Positions 53,933-63,856 of a stretch of 64,000 nt of DNA are shown here, one piece after another (positions within the stretch are counted from its first letter, which is position 1; every line of letters starts with the position of its first letter). Both the position numbers and the translations under genes were made by a program. The notes beneath the pieces were generated by a model, which saw nothing but the letters and a program-made list of their open reading frames with translations, had not been told where the DNA came from and made no database searches. The stretch is from Bradyrhizobium ivorense. GTDB lineage: Bacteria; Pseudomonadota; Alphaproteobacteria; Rhizobiales; Xanthobacteraceae. Location: the NCBI RefSeq assembly GCF_900696085.1, contig NZ_CAADFC020000028.1, positions 248,001 through 312,000 of the forward strand. Direction: 5' to 3'.

Positions 53933-53961
53933 TTGACCTTTGAATTGCGGGACCCTCTAAT
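53933..53961 (+). promoter_or_regulatory. Promoter of the molybdenum hydroxylase operon
   Basis: TTGACC (53933-53938) and TCTAAT (53956-53961) with 17-bp spacing, 41 nt before the first ATG. Confidence 0.55.
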
Positions 53962-54001
53962 CCCGGAAAGCGAAAAATCCGGCCCGGGAGGCCACGCCCA
54001 C

Positions 54002-54883
54002 ATGAAAGCTGCGGCTTTCACGTATGCTCGTGCGACCAGCGTCGTGAACGCGCTGGAGCTGCTGGCTGCGCACGGTGACAAGGCGAAGGTTCTGTCCGGA
54101 GGCCAGAGCCTGATGCCGGCCATGAACCTGCGGCTGGTCTCCCCGGACATTGTGGTCGATATCGGCGGCCTCACCGAATTGCGCGGCATTGCGGTGAGCG
54201 GAGACGTACTGGCCATCGGCGCGCTCACCCGCCATGTTGATTTGCTCAGATCGCCGGAGGTTGCAGCGCACGCGCCATTGTTGCGGGACGCCGTGGCCCA
54301 TGTCGCCCATCCGGCCATTCGCAATCGCGGAACGGTCGGAGGAAGCCTTGCGCACGCCGACCCTGCATCGGAAATTCCCGCCTGCATGGCGGCGCTTGAC
54401 GCCACGATCGTCGTTCGCGGTCCGGGAGGCGAGCGTCGGATCGCCACAGCCGAGTTCTTCAGGGGGATCTACGAGACCGCGCTATCGCCGCAGGACCTGC
54501 TCGTTGCTGTCGAGCTGCCGCTCTCGGGCGAAGGTGCGAGGTTCTTCTTTCAGGAGTATGCCCGGCGGCACGGCGACTACGCCATCGTTGGTCTCGCCGC
54601 GCGTGCGCTTGTCGGAGGTGGCCAGTTCACGGACCTTCGGCTGGGATTCTTTGCCGTCGGCGATCGGCCCCTGCTCGCCGATGCCGCGCGCAAGTTGATC
54701 AATGTGTCCGTTACGCCCGCCCTGCTTGCCGAAACGGCGGCGGCTCTAGCCGAGGAGCTCGATCCGGAGGAGGATCAGCAAGCTTCCCCGGCGATGCGTC
54801 GACACCTCGCGACGGTATTGATGCGCCGCTGCGTAGCCGCGTTGCTTGAGCGGCCCGAATTGGAGACGGGAGGCGCCTGGTGA
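54002..54883 (+). CDS. Molybdenum hydroxylase FAD subunit (CoxM/CutM-like)
   Basis: 293 residues. FAD-binding motifs AKVLSGGQSLMPAMNLRLVS and TVGGSLAHADPASEIP, then the C-terminal CO dehydrogenase flavoprotein domain. ATG 54002 matches the family N-terminus (MKAAAFTYARATS). It transfers electrons from the iron-sulfur subunit to an acceptor. First of three overlapping genes. Confidence 0.94.
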   Translation: MKAAAFTYARATSVVNALELLAAHGDKAKVLSGGQSLMPAMNLRLVSPDIVVDIGGLTELRGIAVSGDVLAIGALTRHVDLLRSPEVAAHAPLLRDAVAHVAHPAIRNRGTVGGSLAHADPASEIPACMAALDATIVVRGPGGERRIATAEFFRGIYETALSPQDLLVAVELPLSGEGARFFFQEYARRHGDYAIVGLAARALVGGGQFTDLRLGFFAVGDRPLLADAARKLINVSVTPALLAETAAALAEELDPEEDQQASPAMRRHLATVLMRRCVAALLERPELETGGAW

Positions 54884-55365
54884 TTGCTCCAATACCGGTC
54901 TCATTGTTGGTCAACGGCGAGCCCATCGAGGCCCTTGTCGCGCCGCGGCTCAACCTCGCCGATTTCCTCCGAGAGACTTTGAAGCTCACAGGGACGCATG
55001 TTGGCTGCGAGCACGGCGTCTGTGGTGCCTGCACGGTCCGGGTCGACGGCGAGATCGTTCGCTCCTGTCTGTTGCTGGCGGTGCAAGCACAGGGATCGTC
55101 GGTCGAAACGATCGAAGGGCTCTCCGACAGCGGCGAAATTGCCGATCTCCAGGCGGCGTTTCGCGCGCGCAACGCGCTGCAGTGCGGCTACTGCACGCCC
55201 GGAATGCTGATCACAGCCCAGGATCTGCTCAGGCAATCGCCCACACCCGATCGCGCGGCCATCCGGGAGCATCTCTCCGGTAATTACTGCCGCTGCACGG
55301 GCTATCAGGCCATCGTGGACGCCGTTGAGGCGACGGCCAAGACGCGCGCGGAGCAAGCTGCATGA
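54880..55365 (+). CDS. Molybdenum hydroxylase [2Fe-2S] subunit (CoxS-like)
   Basis: 161 residues. Plant-ferredoxin-type cluster CEHGVCGACTV and second cluster CGYCTPGM with CRCTGYQAIV. It relays electrons from the molybdenum site to FAD. It overlaps both neighbours by 4 bp. Confidence 0.95.
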   Translation: MIAPIPVSLLVNGEPIEALVAPRLNLADFLRETLKLTGTHVGCEHGVCGACTVRVDGEIVRSCLLLAVQAQGSSVETIEGLSDSGEIADLQAAFRARNALQCGYCTPGMLITAQDLLRQSPTPDRAAIREHLSGNYCRCTGYQAIVDAVEATAKTRAEQAA

Positions 55366-57749
55366 CGCGTCCCACAGCAGATTCGCTTTCGGTGCTCGAC
55401 CGCCCGAATTCCTATATCGGCAAGACGGTGCCGCGGCCAAACCTCGACCGGCTGCTGCAGGGGCGTGGGCAGTATGTCAGCGATCTCGAATTGCCGCGGA
55501 TGGCCCACGTGGTTTTCTTGCGGTCACCGCATGCCCACGCCAGGATTGTCGCGATCGATGCCACCGCTGCGAAGCGTCTGCCGGGCGTGATTTCGGTGGT
55601 TACCGGTCGCGAGTTGGAGGCCGTCATCACGCCCTGGGTCGGTGTCCTCTCGCACTTGAAGGGATTGAAGTCGGCGCCGCAACGCGCAATCGCGGTTGAG
55701 CAGGTTTGCTGGCAGGGCGAGGCGGTCGCGGCGATTGTGGCGACCAGCCGCGCGGTTGCTGAAGATGCCATGGAGCATATCGCCGTTGACTACGAGGAAC
55801 TCGAGGCGGTCACGGATATGCGCACCGCGCTCGATCCGTCCACTCCCGTCATTCACGCCTCGCTCGGCGACAATCTTGCCTTCGAGCGAGCTTACCACGC
55901 GGGCGACGTCGATCGGACGTTTGCCGAATCCGACGCGGTGATCGAATCCGAATTCGTGTTCGGCCGTCACACCGGTGTGACGCTCGAACCACGGGCGGTG
56001 GTTGCCGACTGGAATGCAGCGGAGGCGCGGCTCACGATCTATCAGGGCACCCAGGCGCCCCACATGGTGCAGAACATCGCGGCCCTGCACCTTGGGCTCA
56101 AGGAATCGCAGGTTCGTGTGGTCTGCAAGGATGTCGGCGGCTCCTTTGGCATCAAGGTTCATATCTACGCCGATGAAATGGCGACCTACGCGCTATCCAA
56201 GCTGCTGCGTCGGCCAATCAAGTTCGTCGCCGACCGTGTCGAAAGCTTCAACACCGACATCCATGCCCGCGATCATCGCTGTAAGGGACGGATCGGTGTC
56301 AAGCAGGACGGTACGATTACTGCCTTCGAGATCGACGATCTGACCGGGATCGGCCCCTATTCGATGTATCCGCGGACCAGCGCCATCGAGGCCAACCAGG
56401 TGGTCAATCTGGTCGGCGGGCCATATGTTGCACAGAACTATCGCGCACGGGCCCGGGTCGTCTTCCAGAACAAGAACGTCATGTGCCAGTACCGGGCGGT
56501 TGGACATCCGATCGCCTGTTCGGTGACCGAAGGTCTGGTCGATTTGGCCGCTGCCAGGATCGGGATGGATCCGGTCGAGATCCGACGTCGCAACCTGATC
56601 GCGGACGATGGCTATCCTTGCGCCTCGCCCTCGGGCATGAAGTTCGAGCAGCTGTCGCATCACGCCTCATTGGCAAAGCTGCTTCAGATGATGGACTACG
56701 ATGCGCTGCGCGCGGAGCAGACGGCATTGCGATTGAGGGGCATCCACCGCGGGATCGGCATCGCGAGCTTCATCGAGGTCACCAATCCAAGCGCAGCCTT
56801 CTACGGCGTCGGTGGTGCGAAGATTTCGTCACAGGACGGGGTCGCAGTTCGGCTCGATGCGCAGGGCTCGGTGATCTGCCAGACCAGCATCACGGAGCAG
56901 GGACAAGGATCGGAATCACTGACCGCCCAGATCGTGGGCAGCGTGCTCGGCGTCTCGATGGAACGGGTGCGCGTGACATTAGGGGATACCGACAACACGC
57001 CCTATGGCGGCGGTACATGGGCGTCTCGTGGTGCCGGCATTGGCGGCGAAGCCGCCCTGCAGGCTGCCAAGGCCTTGCGCAAGAATATTCTGGATGTCGC
57101 CGCCGCCATCCTGCAATCGACGCCGGCCGAGCTGGACATTGCCGGCAATAGCATCGTCAGCGCCAGCGACGCTACGCCGAGGATCGAGCTGAACGAACTG
57201 GCGCGGATCGTCTATTTCCGGCCGGATACCCTCCCGCCAGGCATTCAGCCCGAGCTGATGGCAACCCGACACTTTGTCCCGCGCCAATATCCCTTCGCCT
57301 TCACCAACGGCGTCCAGGCCTCATGGCTGGAGATCGACACCGAGACCGGGTTCATCAAGCTGCTGAAGCACTGGGTGGTTGAGGATTGCGGCACGATCAT
57401 CAATCCGCAGCTGGTCGACGAGCAGATCCGGGGCGGGGTCGTGCAAGGGCTGGGCGCCGCCTTGTTCGAGAAGTGCATCTATGACGAGCGCGGTCAGCTC
57501 ACCAACGCCAATATGGCTGACTACCTGGTCCCGATGTCCGGTGAGATGCCAGATATCGAGGTCGGTCATGTGGTGTCGCCGACGCAGGAAACCGAGCTGG
57601 GTGCCAAGGGAGCGGGCGAGGCTGGCACGGCCGGCGCGGCGGCAGCGGTCGCCAACGCCGTCAATGATGTGCTCCGGCCGTTCGGGGCAATTATTACCGA
57701 GATTCCACTGACGCCTCAGGTTATCCTGACCGCCTTGGGACGGATCTGA
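55362..57749 (+). CDS. Molybdenum hydroxylase large (molybdopterin-binding) subunit
   Basis: 795 residues of the xanthine oxidase/CO dehydrogenase large-subunit family: DVGGSFGIKVHIYADEM, GGTWASRGAGIGGE and C-terminal GAKGAGEAGTAGAAAAVAN with the catalytic Glu. The active-site loop reads MCQYRAVGHP and lacks the AYxCSFR motif of true CO dehydrogenase, so it is a hydroxylase of an organic, probably N-heterocyclic or aldehyde, substrate. Ends the three-gene operon; the ABC importer begins 64 nt later. Confidence 0.93.
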   Translation: MTRPTADSLSVLDRPNSYIGKTVPRPNLDRLLQGRGQYVSDLELPRMAHVVFLRSPHAHARIVAIDATAAKRLPGVISVVTGRELEAVITPWVGVLSHLKGLKSAPQRAIAVEQVCWQGEAVAAIVATSRAVAEDAMEHIAVDYEELEAVTDMRTALDPSTPVIHASLGDNLAFERAYHAGDVDRTFAESDAVIESEFVFGRHTGVTLEPRAVVADWNAAEARLTIYQGTQAPHMVQNIAALHLGLKESQVRVVCKDVGGSFGIKVHIYADEMATYALSKLLRRPIKFVADRVESFNTDIHARDHRCKGRIGVKQDGTITAFEIDDLTGIGPYSMYPRTSAIEANQVVNLVGGPYVAQNYRARARVVFQNKNVMCQYRAVGHPIACSVTEGLVDLAAARIGMDPVEIRRRNLIADDGYPCASPSGMKFEQLSHHASLAKLLQMMDYDALRAEQTALRLRGIHRGIGIASFIEVTNPSAAFYGVGGAKISSQDGVAVRLDAQGSVICQTSITEQGQGSESLTAQIVGSVLGVSMERVRVTLGDTDNTPYGGGTWASRGAGIGGEAALQAAKALRKNILDVAAAILQSTPAELDIAGNSIVSASDATPRIELNELARIVYFRPDTLPPGIQPELMATRHFVPRQYPFAFTNGVQASWLEIDTETGFIKLLKHWVVEDCGTIINPQLVDEQIRGGVVQGLGAALFEKCIYDERGQLTNANMADYLVPMSGEMPDIEVGHVVSPTQETELGAKGAGEAGTAGAAAAVANAVNDVLRPFGAIITEIPLTPQVILTALGRI

Positions 57750-57813
57750 GGCGGAGACGTTCCAGGCAACGCGAATACGATAACCAAACAGACAATTCTT
57801 GGGGAGGATAGCC

Positions 57814-59067
57814 ATGACGAAGAGGGCCACCAAAGCTGGATGGATGTCACGCCGGCGGCTACTGACGACAGCGAGCGCCGGCGTCGTTCTCGCCGTCTCA
57901 CCCTTTCGCATCAATCTCCTCCAGGCGCAGGAAGCGCCGATCAAGATCGGCTTCCCTGTTCCTTTGACTGGTCCCTATGGCGCCGAGGCGCAGGACCAGG
58001 TTCGTGCCGGACAATTGGCCGTGGCCCAGTTCAATGAGGCCGGTGGCCTCAATGGCCGCAAGGCGGAGCTTGTCGTGCGCGACGACAAGCTGAATCCGGG
58101 CGAGGCTGCGACGCGGACTTTGGAGCTGGTCGAGAAGGAGAAAGTCAATTTTGTGGTCGGCAGCCTCTCCGCGGCCGTCCAACTCGCGATCAACAACGTC
58201 ACCAAAGAGCGCGGCATCATCTTCAATTCGATCAGCCAGTCCGACGCCATCAACGAGGCCGCCGACTTCAGCAAGTACACGTTCCACGAGGCCCTCAATC
58301 CGCACATGACCTCCGGCGCGGTCGGCCGCTACGCTTTCTCCAAGTTTGGCAAGAAGGTTGCCTTCCTGACCGCCGATTACGCCTACGGCCACGAAATGGT
58401 TCGCGGCTTCCTCGAGGTCGGCAAGGAATTCAACATCGAGAACCTCGGCGATATTCGTCATCCGTTGGGAACGTCCGATTTCTCGACCCTGCTGCCGCGC
58501 CTTCAGGCGCTGAAGCCCGACATCCTGTGCATCAGCAATTTTGGCCGGGACCAGCAGATCGCGCTGAAGCAGGCAACCGACTTCGGCATCAAAAAGTCGA
58601 TCCAGATCATTGCGCCGCTGCTCTCGCACGCCAGCCGCGTGGCCGCAGGCGCGCAGGCGTTCGAAGGCGTGGTCGGCGGTTGCTCGTTCTACTGGGGCAT
58701 CGAGGACAAATTCGCCTCGACCAAGGCGTTCAATGAGGCGTTCCGCAAGATGTATGACGGCAAGTTGCCGACCGACTACGGCGCGCTCGGCTATGGCGGC
58801 GTCCGGACCGTGCTCGCGGCGGTCAAGGCCGCGGGCAGCGTCGAGACCGACAAGGTCGTCGCAGCGCTCGAGGCCCTGAAGTACGACTACTACAAGGGCC
58901 CGCAATATTATCGCAAATGCGATCATCAGTCGGTGCAGTCGGTGCTCGTGATCAAATCGAAGTCGAAGGACATGAGGAACGACTCGGATGTGTTCGAAGT
59001 CCTTGCGACCGAAGAGCCCAACGAAAAGAACCTGCGTACCTGTGAATTGCTCGGCCACAAGAGCTGA
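57814..59067 (+). CDS. ABC importer substrate-binding protein
   Basis: 417 residues of the LivJ-like family. A twin-arginine-type signal (SRRRLLTTASAGVVLAVSPF, cut near LLQAQ) precedes IKIGFPVPLTGPYGAEAQDQ. ATG 57814 with GGGGAGG upstream. First gene of a complete importer that follows the molybdenum hydroxylase genes, presumably bringing in their substrate. Confidence 0.93.
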   Translation: MTKRATKAGWMSRRRLLTTASAGVVLAVSPFRINLLQAQEAPIKIGFPVPLTGPYGAEAQDQVRAGQLAVAQFNEAGGLNGRKAELVVRDDKLNPGEAATRTLELVEKEKVNFVVGSLSAAVQLAINNVTKERGIIFNSISQSDAINEAADFSKYTFHEALNPHMTSGAVGRYAFSKFGKKVAFLTADYAYGHEMVRGFLEVGKEFNIENLGDIRHPLGTSDFSTLLPRLQALKPDILCISNFGRDQQIALKQATDFGIKKSIQIIAPLLSHASRVAAGAQAFEGVVGGCSFYWGIEDKFASTKAFNEAFRKMYDGKLPTDYGALGYGGVRTVLAAVKAAGSVETDKVVAALEALKYDYYKGPQYYRKCDHQSVQSVLVIKSKSKDMRNDSDVFEVLATEEPNEKNLRTCELLGHKS

Positions 59068-59119
59068 GTTCACGAGATGGCGCGCGCCAATGGCGGTGCG
59101 CGCCGCTTTGGGAGGATGA

Positions 59120-60004
59120 ATGGCGGGTTTGAGCTTTGATCTGATCGCGCTGCAATTGTTCGCCGGGCTGGCGCTCGGCGCAATCTACGTGTTGTTTGCG
59201 ATCGGACTTTCGCTGATCTTCGGGATGCTGACCGTCGTCAACTTCGCCCATGGGGCGTTCTACATGGTCGGCGCCTATGTCGGGCTTTACCTGATCTCGA
59301 TCGGCGGCAATTTCTGGCTCTGCCTGGTGGCGGTGCCGCTCCTGATCGGGTTGTTCGGTCTTGCGGTCGAGCGAGTGTTGATCCGGCCGCTGTATGGTCG
59401 CGGGATTGACTACCCGCTGCTGCTGACCTTTGGGCTGAGCTATGTGATGGTCGAATGCGTGCGCATTGCGTTCGGCAAGACCGGCTATCCCTTCGACACG
59501 CCCGAGATTCTGCAAGGTGCCGTCAATATTGGTGTCGGATACTTTCCGCTCTACCGGTTGTTCGTGATCGGTGCGACGGCAGCCGTGCTGCTGGCGCTCT
59601 GGCTATTCCTGGAGAGAACCAGCTTCGGTCTCATCATCCGTGCCGGGGCGCGCGATCCACAAATCGTTCGCGTCCTTGGCGTCGACGTATCTCGGGTCTG
59701 GCTGATCGTGTTCGGAATTGGAACGGCGATCGCCGGCTTCGCCGGCCTGCTCGCCGCCCCGCTGCAGGGCGTCATTCCCGAGATGGGTGGCACCATTCTC
59801 GCGGAAGCCTTTGTGGTGACGGTGGTCGGCGGCATGGGTTCGATCGGCGGTGCGGTGCTGGCGGGCCTCCTGGTCGGCGTCGTCGTCAGCATGACGTCGC
59901 TGTTTGCGCCCGAAATGGCCAAGGTGTCGATCTTTGCCCTGATGGCAATCGTCCTGATCGTGCGCCCGCAGGGCTTCTTCGGTCGCGCTGGATTGTTGAG
60001 CTGA
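59120..60004 (+). CDS. ABC importer permease, LivH type
   Basis: 294 residues, about eight membrane segments, LivH signature GLSLIFGMLTVVNFAHGAFYMVGAYVG and coupling loop around VLGVDVSRVW. GGGAGG precedes the ATG. Ends 7 nt before the next permease. Confidence 0.93.
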   Translation: MAGLSFDLIALQLFAGLALGAIYVLFAIGLSLIFGMLTVVNFAHGAFYMVGAYVGLYLISIGGNFWLCLVAVPLLIGLFGLAVERVLIRPLYGRGIDYPLLLTFGLSYVMVECVRIAFGKTGYPFDTPEILQGAVNIGVGYFPLYRLFVIGATAAVLLALWLFLERTSFGLIIRAGARDPQIVRVLGVDVSRVWLIVFGIGTAIAGFAGLLAAPLQGVIPEMGGTILAEAFVVTVVGGMGSIGGAVLAGLLVGVVVSMTSLFAPEMAKVSIFALMAIVLIVRPQGFFGRAGLLS

Positions 60005-60011
60005 GCCGGGC

Positions 60012-60998
60012 ATGACCGAAGCCGCCGAATCCTTCAAGCATCCGAACGCAGCCACCATCAGCTGGTACGATTTCGCGACGCGGCATCGCGCCAGCCTCGC
60101 CGCCGCGGTGATCCTGATTTTCCCTCTGGTGATGCCGTTTACCGCCCTGGCGGTGAACATCCTGATTTACGGGCTGTATGCGCTCGGGTTCAATCTGGTG
60201 TTCGGCTATCTCGGGCTGCTCTCGTTCGGTCATGCCGCGCTGTTCGGAACCGGCGCTTATCTTTGCGGCATTGCCATCGTGCATTTCGGCTGGCCGTGGT
60301 ATGTGGCGATCGCGGCAGGCGTTGGTGGTGGCCTGTTGATGGCGCTGTTGATCGGTGTGCTCGCGATCCGGACCCGCGGCATCTACTTTGCGATGGTGAC
60401 GATGGCGCTCTCGCAGTGCGTCTACTACCTGTTCTATCAGGCCGTCGACTGGACCGGGGGCGAGAACGGCCTCCGTGGTATCAATGTCCGGACCATCGAT
60501 CTGTTCGGTTTGCGGATCGATTTCATCAATCCGATGATCCGCTACTACGTCATCGCTGCTTTCGTGATTGCCGCTTTTTTTGTGATGTCACGCATCCTTG
60601 CGTCTCCCTTCGGGGCTGTCATCGAAGCCGTGCGGGAGAACGAAATGCGCGCGCGTGCATCGGGCTATGACGTCACCGTGACCCGATTGCTCACGTTTGT
60701 CCTGTCGGGCGGCTTCTGTGGCCTCGCGGGTGCACTGCAGGCGCTTCATCTTTCGATCGTTCCGATCGAGATCCTGCACTATGAGACGTCGGGCCTGGTG
60801 GTGATGGTCGCGCTGTTGGGCGGCATGGGGACATTCTTCGGGCCGATGATCGGCGCCGCGGTCTTCCTGGTTCTGGAGAACGTTGTTTCGGTGTGGACGG
60901 TTCACTGGCAACTGATCGTCGGGGCCATCTTCATTGCGTGCGTGCTGTTCTTCCCAGCCGGTATCTGGGGCACGCTGATAGCGAGGCGGCGGCGATGA
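60012..60998 (+). CDS. ABC importer permease, LivM type
   Basis: 328 residues, LivM signature NLVFGYLGLLSFGHAALFGTGAYL, WTGGENGLRGI loop and EAVRENEMRARASGYDV coupling helix. It overlaps the ATPase gene by 4 bp. Confidence 0.93.
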   Translation: MTEAAESFKHPNAATISWYDFATRHRASLAAAVILIFPLVMPFTALAVNILIYGLYALGFNLVFGYLGLLSFGHAALFGTGAYLCGIAIVHFGWPWYVAIAAGVGGGLLMALLIGVLAIRTRGIYFAMVTMALSQCVYYLFYQAVDWTGGENGLRGINVRTIDLFGLRIDFINPMIRYYVIAAFVIAAFFVMSRILASPFGAVIEAVRENEMRARASGYDVTVTRLLTFVLSGGFCGLAGALQALHLSIVPIEILHYETSGLVVMVALLGGMGTFFGPMIGAAVFLVLENVVSVWTVHWQLIVGAIFIACVLFFPAGIWGTLIARRRR

Positions 60999-61765
60999 CG
61001 GCCATGGCAGGGCAGGCGGGCGAAATCATCCTGCGCACCAAGGGCGTCGGCAAGACGTTTGGGAAGTTTGTCGCGCTCAACAATATCTCCGCGGAGTTTT
61101 CGAAGGGCGCGATCACGTCCATCATCGGGCCGAATGGCGCGGGCAAGAGCACCTATTTCAACCTGCTGTGCGGCGCCTTTCCGCCCTCGCGCGGCAGCGT
61201 TGAATTCGAGGGCAAGGATGTCACGGGACTCCCGCAGCATCGCTTTGCACACATGGGGATCGCTAAGTCGTTTCAGATCACCAGCGTATTTCCCCAGCTG
61301 ACGACGCGTGAGAACATCCGGGTTGGCCTGCAAGCCTTGGTCTCCAGATACGACATCTGGCGCCCACGTGCCCGCTTGGGCGAATTGGTCGAACGGGCAG
61401 ATGAGTTGCTGGTCCTGGTGGGATTGTGGGAGTCGCGGGAGCGTGCCGCCAAGACGCTGGCGCACGGCGAGCAGCGGGCGCTGGAGATCGGCATGGCGCT
61501 CGCCAGCCAGCCTCGGTTGTTGCTGCTCGATGAGCCGACGGCGGGCATGAGCCCGGAAGAGACCCGGACCATGATGGATTTGATCGTGAAGCTCGCCAAA
61601 GAGCGCACGGTCATCCTGGTCGAACACAAGATGAAGCTGGTGCTCGGCATCAGCGACCGCATCCTGGTGCTGCATCATGGCGAACTGCTGGCCGAGGGAA
61701 CGCCACAGGAGGTGCGACAGAACGAGGCGGTGAAGCGCGTCTATCTCGGGCAGCGGGAGCACTGA
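60995..61765 (+). CDS. ABC importer ATPase, LivG type
   Basis: 256 residues. Walker A GPNGAGKST, signature KTLAHGEQRALEIGMAL, Walker B LLLLDEPTAGMSPEE and switch His in VEHKMKLV. ATG 60995 overlaps the permease stop; the frame is open upstream but inside the permease gene. Confidence 0.93.
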   Translation: MTAMAGQAGEIILRTKGVGKTFGKFVALNNISAEFSKGAITSIIGPNGAGKSTYFNLLCGAFPPSRGSVEFEGKDVTGLPQHRFAHMGIAKSFQITSVFPQLTTRENIRVGLQALVSRYDIWRPRARLGELVERADELLVLVGLWESRERAAKTLAHGEQRALEIGMALASQPRLLLLDEPTAGMSPEETRTMMDLIVKLAKERTVILVEHKMKLVLGISDRILVLHHGELLAEGTPQEVRQNEAVKRVYLGQREH

Positions 61766-61769
61766 CCGG

Positions 61770-62474
61770 ATGCTGCAGATCAGCAAGCTCAATGCCTGGT
61801 ATGGCGCAAGCCACGCGTTGCAGGACATCAGTCTGGAGGTGGCCCGGGGTGAAATCGTCTGCCTGATCGGCCGCAATGGAGCCGGCAAGACCACCACGCT
61901 GAAGTCGATCATGGGGCTGATGGACCGAACGCGGGGTTCGGTGATCTTCAAGGGCAAGGAGTTGCTGCAGCAGCCGGCGCACATCCGTTTTGCGCTGGGG
62001 CTCGCCTATGTGCCGGAGGAACGGCGGATCGTGCAGGGACTATCGGTACGGGAGAATCTGCGGCTCGGCCTGGTCGCCTCGGCCGAAAAGAAGCGGGAAG
62101 CTGAGCTGATTGGCGAGATCGCGATGATATTTCCACGGCTGGCCGAGCGTATGGATCAGGAGGCCGTCACGATGTCCGGCGGCGAGCAGCAAATGCTGGC
62201 GATCGCGCGCGCCATGATCGCAAAGCCCGACCTGATCATGCTGGACGAGCCCTCCGAGGGCATCATGCCGGTGCTGGTCGACGAAATGTTCGAGTTGTTC
62301 CGCAGCATGAAGGCGCAGGGGACGACGGTATTGCTGGTCGAGCAGAATGTCGAACTCGCGCTCGATATCGCCGATCGCGCCTATGTGCTGGATCAGGGGG
62401 CCGTGGTGCACCAGGCATCGGCACAGGACCTGCTCGCGGATGATGAGATCAAGGAACGTTACTGCTCGGTGTGA
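61770..62474 (+). CDS. ABC importer ATPase, LivF type
   Basis: 234 residues. Walker A GRNGAGKTT, GLAYVPEERRIVQGLSVRENL, signature MSGGEQQMLAIARAM, Walker B LIMLDEPSEGIMP. Four nt after the LivG gene. Last gene of the importer operon, convergent with the zinc dehydrogenase. Confidence 0.93.
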   Translation: MLQISKLNAWYGASHALQDISLEVARGEIVCLIGRNGAGKTTTLKSIMGLMDRTRGSVIFKGKELLQQPAHIRFALGLAYVPEERRIVQGLSVRENLRLGLVASAEKKREAELIGEIAMIFPRLAERMDQEAVTMSGGEQQMLAIARAMIAKPDLIMLDEPSEGIMPVLVDEMFELFRSMKAQGTTVLLVEQNVELALDIADRAYVLDQGAVVHQASAQDLLADDEIKERYCSV

Positions 62475-62513
62475 AGACGCTGGCTCCGCATCGCGGGCAA
62501 GCCGGAGCGCGTT

Positions 62514-63665
62514 CTACTCTGCAGCGCTTGCGATTGCCTCAGCCTTTCGATTGGTAACGACGACCTTGATCGCGTCGTCCACGCGATCCCGCGCATACCT
62601 CAGCGCCGTCGGCAGGTCAGCCAGCGGAAATGTGTGGGTGTGGATCTTGGTCGCGTCGAACCGCTTCGCGGCCATCAATTCCATCGCACGGTGGGTCGCG
62701 CTGCGGCCCTCGCCACGGATGCCGTAGGCATAGATGTTGTTGCGCACGAGATGTGCGATGTCCAGCGTTGCGGCCTCGTGCGGGAAGGCGGCAAGGCAGA
62801 TCTTGCCGCCGCGGTTGGTCATGTGGATCGCCTGATTGAGCGTCGCTTCGGTCCCGGCGCATTCGACAACGTAGTCCGCGCCAATCCCATTGGTCAGTTG
62901 CTTGACGACTGAGACCGCATCCTCATCATTGATGTTGATGACGCGATCGGCACCTAATTCCTGGCCGATCGCCAGCCGCTTCTTGCGGGTCCCGGTCAGG
63001 ATCACCGGGCTTGCGCCCAGCGCCTTGGCCACCGCGACCGCAAGCAGTCCGATCGGGCCCGGACCGATCACGACGACGCTCTCGCCGGCCACCAATCCCC
63101 CCAATTCGGTCAAGCCATACATCGACGTCCCGGCAGTCACCACGAGCGTGGCTTCGGCGTCGCTCATGCCGTCCGGAACGCGCGCCAGCGTATTGATGTG
63201 ATTGACGGCGTACTCGGCAAATCCGCCATCGGTCGTAAAGCCGTTGGCCCGGTGCCCCTTCTCGGGCTTTCCGTAGTTCAGGCACGAGGTGTACATGCCC
63301 TGTCGGCAGCGCTTGCATTGGCCGCAGCCGGCGTGAATTTCAACGCTGACCCGCTCGCCGATCCTGAATTCGTCAACGTCGGGTCCGAGCGCGGCGACCG
63401 TGCCCATATACTCGTGGCCCGGCGTAAAGCTCTTGTTGAAGGGCAGGCCGCCGTGAATGCTTGCCGGTGAGCCCGAATGAATGATCTCGAGATCCGTCGC
63501 GCAGATTGCGACCGCGTCAATGCGGACCAGTACCTCGGCCCGCGATGGGACCGGCGTCGGCTTTTCGCGCAAGAAAAGCTGATCGGGATCGCCAAGCACC
63601 CAGGCCTTCATCAGATCGGGAATGGCAAGGTCGGGCGATGTTTTGACGCCGGCGGGCTGATACAT
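62514..63665 (-). CDS. Zinc-dependent alcohol dehydrogenase (MDR family)
   Basis: 383 residues. Catalytic zinc Cys in AICATDLEI and GHEYMG, structural zinc cysteines GCGQCKRCRQGMYTSC, and cofactor motif VVIGPGPIGLLAVAVA. It oxidises an alcohol or polyol with NAD(P). AGAGGAAGCGCCC precedes the ATG. No partner gene; could belong to the catabolic cluster. Confidence 0.92.
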   Translation of the reverse strand: MYQPAGVKTSPDLAIPDLMKAWVLGDPDQLFLREKPTPVPSRAEVLVRIDAVAICATDLEIIHSGSPASIHGGLPFNKSFTPGHEYMGTVAALGPDVDEFRIGERVSVEIHAGCGQCKRCRQGMYTSCLNYGKPEKGHRANGFTTDGGFAEYAVNHINTLARVPDGMSDAEATLVVTAGTSMYGLTELGGLVAGESVVVIGPGPIGLLAVAVAKALGASPVILTGTRKKRLAIGQELGADRVININDEDAVSVVKQLTNGIGADYVVECAGTEATLNQAIHMTNRGGKICLAAFPHEAATLDIAHLVRNNIYAYGIRGEGRSATHRAMELMAAKRFDATKIHTHTFPLADLPTALRYARDRVDDAIKVVVTNRKAEAIASAAE

Positions 63666-63856
63666 GGGCGCTTCCTCTTTTTGATCGACAGCCTAGCGCA
63701 AGACGCTTGCTCGGCGCGAGCGCCCCGATCGTTGGCATCCATCTCCGGTGTTTGCTGCACAGCAGCAGACGCGTCGCAAAAGCTTCATACGTGGTCTATA
63801 CTTGATCGCGCGGTTGATGTTGTCGTCCTCATTTCCCTGCCGACCCGGAGCCTCCC

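Noticed and set aside
55362..57749. Annotation as CO dehydrogenase CoxL
   Set aside because: The AYxCSFR motif is missing (MCQYRAVGHP instead).
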